Assembly: GCA_910578845.1 (NCBI GenBank)
Contig: CAJTSL010000045.1
Span: forward strand, 1-31,203
Length of the DNA stretch: 31,203 nt
DNA from: an uncultured Lachnospiraceae bacterium
GTDB lineage: Bacteria; Bacillota; Clostridia; Lachnospirales; Lachnospiraceae
Direction of reading: 5' to 3'
Position numbers and translations under genes: made by a program. Below are positions 9,301 through 14,988 of this stretch, in pieces (within the stretch, counting starts at the first letter, position 1; each line of letters starts with the position of its first letter). Under the pieces are notes generated by a model. The model saw nothing but the letters and a program-made list of their open reading frames with translations. It searched no databases and was not told the DNA's origin.

Positions 9301-10250
9301 ATCTGATAAGAGTAGCTCTCCTCTATTTCCTGCATGAACGACGCGGAATATGCATTCCGGTATTTCACGGTTTGCAGATAATTTGCCCGGTAAATCTGTG
9401 CGATGAACTGGCATATTGTCGTCTTGCCCCTCCCTGGGCCTCCAAGCAGCACAAAATTCTCATCTCTATCCAATTCATAAATACCATTCACCTCTTGGCT
9501 ATTTTCTTTACGGTACCCTAATACTTTGTTCCCTAATGATAATACCTTTTCCGCTAGTTTGAAGACAGCGTCTTTCTCCCTGTCTTTGACGTCAATGTCA
9601 ACGCAGACTTTCTCAATAGATATCTTCTTCTCTGTCACGGAACCGGACTGTTCCATCCGTGTATACATATCTTCTTCCAGCTCGCGGGCAAGATATTTCT
9701 GGATGATTTCCGAATAGTCTACTCTATTCTCTTTCAAAAACTGTGCCAATACATCCCCAGGCAATATATGGCAAGCATAACAAGTCGCCACATCCCTGTT
9801 ATTGTCTAACAATGCGCATATCTCATCATATCCTTTGATATAAAAATGCGGGATGACATCATTATTCTCTTTGATAAACTGATTGATCCTGTCTTTAACC
9901 CCTTTATCTTTCTCCGGCGTCAAGACGACATTCGTATAAAATAGATAATTATCGGGAATATATGCCCTGTCTTTTTCCCGGAAGCGCTTTAGTTCTCCCC
10001 TGATTTCTTTTACCAGCCAGTCATAATCTTTATCCTTTGTTACCGGATATTTATATTTCACCTGGCCCATTGTCCTTCCGCTAAAAACTGTCCCCGACGA
10101 ATCCGTGACTTCTCCTTCAAATGTAAATTCCCTCTGTCCGTCAGGTCCCAAGCCGTACTGCTCGCATTTTATCCCGAATATCTTCTCATTAAGGCTCCTC
10201 ACCATTAATTCAAAAGAATCCGCGTCCATTTTATCGAAATCGTATCTCAT
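6357..10250 (-). CDS. NLR-like NACHT NTPase with N-terminal PD-(D/E)xK nuclease domain
   Basis: Protein of 1297 residues. Residues about 5-165 look like an Mrr/restriction-endonuclease fold: the GPDGQRE motif (35-41, Glu41 at the metal-ligand place) and GQVKYK (62-67) supply the acidic residue and QxK of a PD-(D/E)xK site, followed by an alpha/beta core. A NACHT domain follows with Walker A GGPGRGKT (270-277), Walker B plus NACHT acidic motif FFFDGLDEV (378-386), a sensor-like IIGTTR (416-421) and the downstream helical part containing TPLQVTIIAIL. Residues from about 650 to the end are helical and unrecognised, suiting a ligand-sensing arm. This matches bacterial NACHT/Avs-like anti-phage proteins, in which sensing triggers NTPase oligomerisation and DNA cleavage. 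AAGGAG lies 7 nt upstream of ATG 10250. The C-terminal half is visibly more AT-rich than its neighbours, hinting at transfer. The defence role is inferred. Confidence 0.85.
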   Translation of the reverse strand: MRYDFDKMDADSFELMVRSLNEKIFGIKCEQYGLGPDGQREFTFEGEVTDSSGTVFSGRTMGQVKYKYPVTKDKDYDWLVKEIRGELKRFREKDRAYIPDNYLFYTNVVLTPEKDKGVKDRINQFIKENNDVIPHFYIKGYDEICALLDNNRDVATCYACHILPGDVLAQFLKENRVDYSEIIQKYLARELEEDMYTRMEQSGSVTEKKISIEKVCVDIDVKDREKDAVFKLAEKVLSLGNKVLGYRKENSQEVNGIYELDRDENFVLLGGPGRGKTTICQFIAQIYRANYLQTVKYRNAYSASFMQEIEESYSYQINCRRIPFKITLKEYAAWISRQGEDADISIIQYMKARIRKIEGEDLSIRAVRDMFTQLAWIFFFDGLDEVPETSNRQEVLKQIRSFIAYDLREAKCDCMIIGTTRMQGYNNDFDESHYKHLEVMELSEEDCKKYFIKLFQVMEEQTEMRERYIDIMKEALQDDTACRLMKTPLQVTIIAILVKSGGKPPHERYSLFLQYYETTVKREKMKGIIPTLNDNTDWLEAIHLLVADRLQRESEKDSNPSAEISRADLIAIIHQYIESNKDEFYESAQTLENKEADFLKIITERICFIGENRDDFYSFSIRTMQEFFAGTSLVKNVKDEEAMQKIRRVAHLSYWRNALLFAFGYIEIEKKHLEEDIGALCEVMNGRDNLGKSEYTSDNICLYGSWLAIDILAEDIFKGNQQNKYIKCAAKAVALSDCAMFTNFKYVTGIQCDKLRKYVKEEYEGKKEYREGVLALYMKLNENEKNDMEKDVVSLLQGSDEEERVRFCVKLLDKGVRFRDRRVKEWESVLVESIGKGEWKQDLPHDVLERTLRDKELCKDIGVKRFLLLQCIRDAHISTNLLQNIFKIRNKDTIYGCFRIGLMRGKRRKIEITEDFSYYFYDEQYIQDAYSEFQKIAEEMKLTYLVKFCEFVANPSYVKYKELLSVIGSDEEYAVKTYFEKIYFGLGELTEEEFQHNMEDRLQVSNLMKEETIDLLMTKNIDCCLGTIAICDSMVFDDLLENGNYTIDKIDELSNRFLKSYIFAAGTQVENTDIYAKISKKTADGLIRLLEIANDRKIFFNRLFIIILFIVQSKFIRKLLESVPDLYFIDKMSDTQLATEIFRVRCHWPTPILSKLITDIVRFVADLGKENHYLHLLLWIFARKEEIVIDITPDEREILENITYQNAYNQCAVYLLKLCSDQDANQEELLSALMHLNVDKNILYSVMSNLLCKCDIPHKDQVWVQTYFYLAEEEFEGCKEIRRKMIDDMLDKKGNCQ

Positions 10251-10334
10251 ATCTTTTCTCCTTCGTATTTCTTATTTCTCTTTCGTATCTTTCTGTCTTT
10301 CACAAACACTTTTCTTCACAAATATTTATTATAT

Positions 10335-10363
10335 ATCATACAATATTTAACTATATATTTCAA
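10335..10363 (-). promoter_or_regulatory. Promoter of the NACHT gene
   Basis: TTGAAA (complement of 10358-10363), a 17-bp spacer and TATGAT (complement of 10335-10340) make a good sigma-A promoter. The predicted start is near 10328, giving a leader of about 78 nt before the NACHT start codon. Confidence 0.6.
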
Positions 10364-10462
10364 TATATGGGCAGCCGCCGACTCCTGCCGCATCATTTTT
10401 AACTTATGGAAGAGCGGATCCATAGCCGCTCCAATCAGCTGACATCCCTTATTGTTTCCCTA

Positions 10463-10491
10463 CGGTTGATTTCGTCAACCAAAATCAACCG
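10463..10491. promoter_or_regulatory. 10-bp dyad, likely operator for the Xre regulator
   Basis: CGGTTGATTT (10463-10472) and AAATCAACCG (10482-10491) are perfect inverted copies separated by 9 bp. A nested alternative pairing, GGTTGA (10464-10469) with TCAACC (10475-10480), means the same arm can pair with either of two TCAACC copies. The dyad ends 8 bp before the -35 of the rightward promoter. This suits an autoregulatory site for the Xre protein encoded next, but that is inference. Confidence 0.5.
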
Positions 10492-10499
10492 CGAATCCA

Positions 10500-10527
10500 T
10501 TGTTTTCCCCCAGAATACGGTTATAAT
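10500..10527 (+). promoter_or_regulatory. Promoter of the Xre-ABC operon
   Basis: TTGTTT (10500-10505), a 16-bp spacer and a perfect TATAAT (10522-10527). The first gene's GGAGG (10551-10555) lies about 25 nt downstream. Confidence 0.65.
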
Positions 10528-10560
10528 AGAAGACAAAAGAGCGCAGAAATGGAGGAAAAT

Positions 10561-11670
10561 ATGAACGAACTCAATATAGCAAAAACACTTGTCTCAAAGC
10601 GCAGGGAAAAGGGAATAACGCAAGAGGAGCTTGCCGCCTATATCGGGGTATCCAAAGCATCTGTGTCAAAATGGGAAACGGGACAAAGCTATCCTGATAT
10701 TACATTTCTTCCACAGCTTGCTACGTATTTTAACATTTCGGTTGACGAGCTTATCAATTATCAGCCGCAGATGATAAAAGAAGATATCCGGAAATTATAT
10801 CTCCGATTATCGCATGATTTTACTAAAAATCCTTTTGAACAGGTTATGAGCGAGATCAGGGAAATCAGCAAAAAATATTTTTCGTGTTTTCCCCTGCTTT
10901 TTCATATGGGCGCATTGTTAGCGAATCACTATATGTTGGCAGAGGAAAGCCAACAGAAGGAAATTATCCGTGAAGCGATTGAGATCTTTGCCCGGATAAA
11001 ATCTGAAAGCGATGATTTTACGCTTTGTCAGCAAAGCAACGTCATGGAAGCTGTTTGCTATTTCTTTTTGTCAGAACCCGCTAAAATAATTGAATTGCTC
11101 GCAGAGGAAGATATTCCCATGATGAACCAAAATAATCTTTTATCAGTAGGGTATTCCATGATTGGCAAGCCTGATAAAGCGAAAGAAATATTACAAGTGG
11201 AAATATATCAAAATTTCCTAAGCATGATGCAAAACCTCACTGCTCTCTTACAGCTTGAGATTTCAGATCCACAAGCTGTAAAGATTATTATCGAGCGGAT
11301 CACCTGCCTGGCTGATGCCTTTCATGCCAAGCAGCTCCATCCTTCGACAATGCTTGCTGTATATCTCAATTTGGCAGTGGTCTATGCAGCGCAAAATGAT
11401 ACCGCCAATACATTATCAGCACTGCAAGATTATTGCGATTTAGCCGTAGGAATATCTTATCCCCTTTCGCTTCACGGCGATCAATTTTTTAACAGGATAG
11501 ATGCATGGCTCTCAGAACTTAATTTAGGGATCCATGCGCCACGAGACGATAAAACGATCAAACAGAGCATTCTTACCGGCATAGCAGGCAATCCGGCGTT
11601 CGCATCATTAACTGATAATTTGAAGTATCAACATATTGTGGAAAAACTGACAACTGTCTTAGGAGGATAA
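10561..11670 (+). CDS. Xre-family transcriptional regulator with helical C-terminal domain
   Basis: DNA-binding protein of 369 residues. The N-terminal HTH_3 domain (about 4-62) carries the recognition pattern GVSKASVSKWETGQSYPD. The following 300 residues are almost entirely helical and look TPR-like, as in regulators that sense a peptide or partner protein, though no repeat could be fixed with certainty. GGAGG at 10551-10555 sits 5 nt before ATG 10561, so this start is preferred to ATG 10549, which overlaps the ribosome binding site. It heads an operon with a small membrane protein, an ABC ATPase and a permease, and likely controls that operon through the dyad upstream of its own promoter. 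Whether it also affects the divergent NACHT gene is unknown. Confidence 0.85.
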   Translation: MNELNIAKTLVSKRREKGITQEELAAYIGVSKASVSKWETGQSYPDITFLPQLATYFNISVDELINYQPQMIKEDIRKLYLRLSHDFTKNPFEQVMSEIREISKKYFSCFPLLFHMGALLANHYMLAEESQQKEIIREAIEIFARIKSESDDFTLCQQSNVMEAVCYFFLSEPAKIIELLAEEDIPMMNQNNLLSVGYSMIGKPDKAKEILQVEIYQNFLSMMQNLTALLQLEISDPQAVKIIIERITCLADAFHAKQLHPSTMLAVYLNLAVVYAAQNDTANTLSALQDYCDLAVGISYPLSLHGDQFFNRIDAWLSELNLGIHAPRDDKTIKQSILTGIAGNPAFASLTDNLKYQHIVEKLTTVLGG

Positions 11671-11674
11671 CACT

Positions 11675-11875
11675 ATGGATATGTTAATAGAATATTTACC
11701 TTTTCTGATACCGGTAATCTTAATGGAATTGCTGCTTTCCCTGACAGCGCTTATACACATTTTCAGGCATCCACACTATAAGTTCGGCAATAAGCCTGTA
11801 TGGATCGTGATCGTATTGTTTTGCCAGATCATCGGACCTATTATCTACTTTGTTTTTGGCAGAGGTGAAGAATGA
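11675..11875 (+). CDS. Small PLDc_N-domain membrane protein
   Basis: A 66-residue protein with two membrane helices (about 8-30 and 40-61), separated by a basic loop containing HIFRHPHYKFGNKPVW and ending IIGPIIYFVFGRGEE. This is the pattern of the phospholipase-D/nuclease N-terminal (PLDc_N) domain, here standing alone without a catalytic domain. AGGAGG lies 8 nt upstream. Its TGA stop overlaps the next gene's ATG (ATGA), so it is translationally coupled to the ABC ATPase. Stand-alone PLDc_N proteins commonly sit beside BcrA-like ABC exporters in Firmicutes. A role as accessory subunit or immunity factor is plausible but unproven. Confidence 0.8.
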   Translation: MDMLIEYLPFLIPVILMELLLSLTALIHIFRHPHYKFGNKPVWIVIVLFCQIIGPIIYFVFGRGEE

Positions 11876-12789
11876 GCATACTAACAATTGAAAATCTGAC
11901 TAAAAATTTTGGTGAACACACTATCATTAACAACTTAAGCTTTTCTGTGCCGGAAAATACGATCTATGGTTTTTTGGGACAAAACGGCGCCGGGAAAACG
12001 ACAACAATGAAAATGGTTTTAGGGCTGCTAAAACCTACAAGCGGCAGAATATTCGTATGCCAGGAACAAGTGGCTTATGGTCAGGCGAAAACAAACCGCC
12101 ATATCGGATATCTGCCTGATGTTCCGGAATTCTACGGTTATATGAAGCCAATGGAATATCTTGCCCTATGTGGCGAGATTACAGGCCTAGACCGCAGAAC
12201 AGTCGCCTTAAGGTCGGAAGAGCTTTTATCGTTGGTAGGACTTGACAAAGCCAACAAGCGCATCAAGGGATTTTCCCGTGGGATGAAACAGCGTCTAGGC
12301 ATTGCACAGGCATTGTTATCCGAACCGGAATTGTTAATCTGCGATGAGCCAACCTCTGCCCTAGACCCTGTCGGGCGAAAGGAAATTCTCGATATATTGT
12401 TATCTGTGAAAGGAAAGACAACAGTTGTTTTTTCCACGCATATTCTATCTGATGTGGAACGTATTTGTGACCATGTTGCAGTTTTGCATAAAGGCAGTTT
12501 AGTGTTAAACGGCACGCTTTCCCAGCTAAAACAGAGCCATCGTCTTGACACACTGCAAATCGAATTCCGTTCGCTTGATGATTTAAAACGTTATACAAAT
12601 GATGATAGCATACGTATGCTTTTTCAAAACGCAGAGTATGCAAAGTGCAGCGTCACATTACGGTCGCATGACATAAACAGTGTCTTAGCGCAGGTTTATA
12701 ATGCTGTTCATGCAACAAAAATCTATCCCATAAAACTTGAGATTTTAGAGCCGACCCTTGAAAATATGTTTATGGAGGTGGTAAAGTGA
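11872..12789 (+). CDS. ABC transporter ATP-binding protein, BcrA/CcmA type
   Basis: ATPase of 305 residues. Walker A GQNGAGKTT (36-44), a Q-loop region near GYLPDVPEFYGYM, the signature FSRGMKQRLGIAQAL, Walker B LLICDEPTSALDP and switch histidine FSTHILSD are all present. A C-terminal extension of about 90 residues follows, typical of drug and bacitracin-type (BcrA, DrrA) exporters. It overlaps the gene before (ATGA) and the permease after (GTGA), so the three proteins are probably made in fixed ratio. The likely role is export of, or protection from, an amphipathic compound; the substrate is not visible. Confidence 0.9.
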   Translation: MSILTIENLTKNFGEHTIINNLSFSVPENTIYGFLGQNGAGKTTTMKMVLGLLKPTSGRIFVCQEQVAYGQAKTNRHIGYLPDVPEFYGYMKPMEYLALCGEITGLDRRTVALRSEELLSLVGLDKANKRIKGFSRGMKQRLGIAQALLSEPELLICDEPTSALDPVGRKEILDILLSVKGKTTVVFSTHILSDVERICDHVAVLHKGSLVLNGTLSQLKQSHRLDTLQIEFRSLDDLKRYTNDDSIRMLFQNAEYAKCSVTLRSHDINSVLAQVYNAVHATKIYPIKLEILEPTLENMFMEVVK

Positions 12790-13547
12790 AAGCGTTTTGG
12801 GCTATGACCAAAAAAGAATTTCTTGAAAGCATAAGAACATACAAACTATTTATTGTTGTCGTAGTATTTTTGCTTTTCGGTATGTTAAATCCTATTACGG
12901 CAAAAATTATGCCAAAGCTACTGACATCATTTATGCCTGAAGGTATGACGGTTGCTCTAGCCAAGGAGCCCCATGCCATTGATTCCTGGATACAGTTTTA
13001 TAAGAATATGTCAACTCAGCTTATTCTTTTCATCGTTGTGTTTAGCGGTATTGTAGCAAATGAGCTTTCCAAAGGGACACTCATAAACATGCTCACAAAA
13101 GGATTGGCACGCAAGACCGTAATATTATCGAAGTTCACAGCAACCATTTCTCTCTGGAGCGTGAGTTATCTTATTTGTTTTGGGACAACCTATGCTTACA
13201 CAACGTATTTATTACCGGGAGAATTATCGAATATGGCTTTCTCTGCATTCTGTATGTGGATATTTGGCATATTGCAGATATCAATTATGTTGCTTGGCGG
13301 CGTACTATTTGGCAATATTTATGGTTCGCTTCTTCTGACAGGTGGCTTTACGGGACTGCTTATGTTATTTAATATTGTTCCAAAGTTTGCGGAACATAGT
13401 CCGTACTTGCTCTCATCAGAGAATGTACCTTTGCTTGCTGCGAAAGCAGATGTATCAGATTTTTACGTTCCTATCGTTATCACCTTGGTGTTGATTTTCT
13501 TTTTTCTCGCAAGCAGTGTAGCCTCTTTTGACCGGAAGCAGATCTAA
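12786..13547 (+). CDS. ABC-2 type transporter permease
   Basis: Membrane partner of the preceding ATPase, 253 residues with about six helices. The first (about 18-38) follows the cytoplasmic lead MTKKEFLESIRTYKLF, a motif usual at the start of ABC-2 permeases. The middle part has VFSGIVANELSKGTLINMLTKGL, the cytoplasmic coupling stretch after the second helix. The start is GTG at 12786, overlapping the ATPase stop as GTGA, with GGAGGTGG just upstream. The last gene of its operon, it is followed by a strong stem-loop region (13600-13658) between convergent operons. Confidence 0.88.
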   Translation: MKAFWAMTKKEFLESIRTYKLFIVVVVFLLFGMLNPITAKIMPKLLTSFMPEGMTVALAKEPHAIDSWIQFYKNMSTQLILFIVVFSGIVANELSKGTLINMLTKGLARKTVILSKFTATISLWSVSYLICFGTTYAYTTYLLPGELSNMAFSAFCMWIFGILQISIMLLGGVLFGNIYGSLLLTGGFTGLLMLFNIVPKFAEHSPYLLSSENVPLLAAKADVSDFYVPIVITLVLIFFFLASSVASFDRKQI

Positions 13548-13599
13548 GAATAATAGAAGAGCCAGCAAAATACCGCTCATCAGTACAAATAGATAAGGC

Positions 13600-13658
13600 A
13601 GATGCCTGCCCCCTGCATAGCAGGGGGCCTTGGGGGATATCCTGCTCCCCGCGCATCT
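13600..13658. terminator. Compound stem-loop between convergent operons
   Basis: A perfect 8-bp GC-rich hairpin, GCCCCCTG (13608-13615) and CAGGGGGC (13621-13628) with loop CATAG, is followed by a weaker GGGG/CCCC pairing (about 13632-13650). Both are enclosed by AGATGC (13600-13605) pairing with GCATCT (13653-13658). The structure would form from either strand and lies 53 nt after the rightward permease gene and 38 nt after the leftward GH88 gene. A bidirectional terminator is the simplest reading, but no proper U-tract follows on either side. Confidence 0.45.
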
Positions 13659-13695
13659 TTGCTTTATAACTGATGGAATCCTTCTAGAATAACCT

Positions 13696-14871
13696 TTACC
13701 AATAAGATTTCCAATCCTTGTTAATCCTCACAAGACCTTCCAGATAATAATAATCCCCCCACGTATTGCACTCGTCAACGCCACGGTTCGCACAAGGATT
13801 CTCATTGGACTTCCTTGCATAAGTGCCATGTAGCAACAGCCCATTGGACTGTTCTTTCGAAGTGACCGCACAAGTATTACGAAGCGCTAATAACAGCCTC
13901 TTTGCCATATTCTCATAATATTGCGCCTTTACCTCCGGCATGTGCTTTGCCATCTCTAACATGCCGCATGCTGCAATCGCCGCAGAAGAGGAATCTCTCG
14001 GTTCGGCGCTCCCATTGTCAAAGTCAAAATCCCAATATGGGATCAAATCTTTTGGCAGATGAAGCAGGAAATATTCCGTCACTTTCTCAAAAATCTCCTG
14101 ATACGCTTTGTCTTTTATGTAGCGATATGCCATGGCAGAGCCGTAAATCCCCCACGCCTGTCCTCTCGCCCATGCGGAGCCATTCCTGTTTCCCTGATGG
14201 GTCACGCCTTTAAGCGGCTCGCCAGTCTGCGGATCGAAGAAGTAGGTATGGTAGGTCGAATAATCCGGGCGGATGATATACTGCATCGCAGTCTTGATAT
14301 GCGCTTTGGCATGCTCTGCGTACTGATCGTCCCCTGTCACTTCCGATGCCCAGAACAGTAGTGGCATATTCAGCAGACAGTCGATGATCAGACGGTAATT
14401 GTCCGGTGCGCCTAACTGTCCCCATGCCTGGAAGAACTGTCCTTTCTCACAAAATCGGCTCATCAGATTATCCGCCGCCAGTATTGCTGCCCTCTTCGCA
14501 GTCTCATTCCCGGTAAGCTGCCATGCTGCCACACAGGATGGCGAATACAAAAATCCCATATCATGATGGTCCACATCAATTCTTTTCAGTATCCTGTTCA
14601 AAAAGCTTTCCACATGGACCTCCGCCGCATGTTTTAGCTTCTCCGACTTCGTCTCCTCATAGGCAAGCCAGATCTCTCCTGTCCAGAATCCCGTTGTCCA
14701 CTCTACATTCTCTGTTTTCGGATAAAAATTCGCCTGGCTGTTAGAATCCGGAAAATAATCCGTGAACTCATCCACATTTTCCTCCACCAGCGACACTGCA
14801 AGCTTAAGCGCTTCCTTCGCCTGTTCTTCATTCATCATATCATACGATAATAAGCTTTCCTTCGTCTGCAT
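13696..14871 (-). CDS. Unsaturated glucuronyl hydrolase, GH88
   Basis: Cytoplasmic hydrolase of 391 residues that removes the 4,5-unsaturated uronic acid left at the non-reducing end by polysaccharide lyases. It works by hydration of the double bond. The sequence keeps the GH88 (alpha/alpha)6-barrel hallmarks: DHHDMGFLYSPS with Asp104 and IIDCLLNMPLLFW with Asp164. These correspond in sequence context and spacing to the two catalytic aspartates known for Bacillus UGL (Asp88, Asp149). Also seen are GSAWARGQAWGIYG and WDFD. There is no signal peptide. AAGGAG sits 8 nt before ATG 14871. It is last in the glycan operon, 117 nt after the lyase gene, which makes the pairing lyase to unsaturated oligosaccharide to GH88 direct. 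The related GH105 family is a less likely alternative. Confidence 0.88.
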   Translation of the reverse strand: MQTKESLLSYDMMNEEQAKEALKLAVSLVEENVDEFTDYFPDSNSQANFYPKTENVEWTTGFWTGEIWLAYEETKSEKLKHAAEVHVESFLNRILKRIDVDHHDMGFLYSPSCVAAWQLTGNETAKRAAILAADNLMSRFCEKGQFFQAWGQLGAPDNYRLIIDCLLNMPLLFWASEVTGDDQYAEHAKAHIKTAMQYIIRPDYSTYHTYFFDPQTGEPLKGVTHQGNRNGSAWARGQAWGIYGSAMAYRYIKDKAYQEIFEKVTEYFLLHLPKDLIPYWDFDFDNGSAEPRDSSSAAIAACGMLEMAKHMPEVKAQYYENMAKRLLLALRNTCAVTSKEQSNGLLLHGTYARKSNENPCANRGVDECNTWGDYYYLEGLVRINKDWKSYW

Positions 14872-14988
14872 ATTGTGTGCTCCTTTCTTTATTATGTTTT
14901 TTAGGTGATTGCGAAACTCCTATTTTTCAAAACCTAGTTGTGCAAAATAGACAAGATCATCAGCAGAGGCACCGCTTTCTGTCTCCTA

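Larger units (their letters stand above)
10251..10560. other. Divergent intergenic region between the NACHT gene and the Xre operon
   Basis: No gene is seen in this gap of about 310 bp. It holds a leftward promoter (10335-10363), a small hairpin GAGCGG/CCGCTC (10412-10417 with 10426-10431) without a U-tract, a 10-bp dyad (10463-10491) and a rightward promoter (10500-10527). The left part (10300-10365) is very AT-rich. The two promoters are about 140 bp apart, so they do not overlap, but a regulator bound between them could affect both. Confidence 0.6.

Noticed and set aside
10412..10431. GAGCGG/CCGCTC hairpin as a terminator
   Set aside because: The stem is only 6 bp and no U-tract follows on either strand.
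10549..10560. Earlier ATG for the Xre regulator
   Set aside because: The GGAGG ribosome binding site overlaps this ATG; ATG 10561 is correctly spaced from it.
12138..12643. Open frames opposite the BcrA-like ATPase
   Set aside because: They lie antisense to a gene with all ABC motifs and have no ribosome binding site or recognisable domain.
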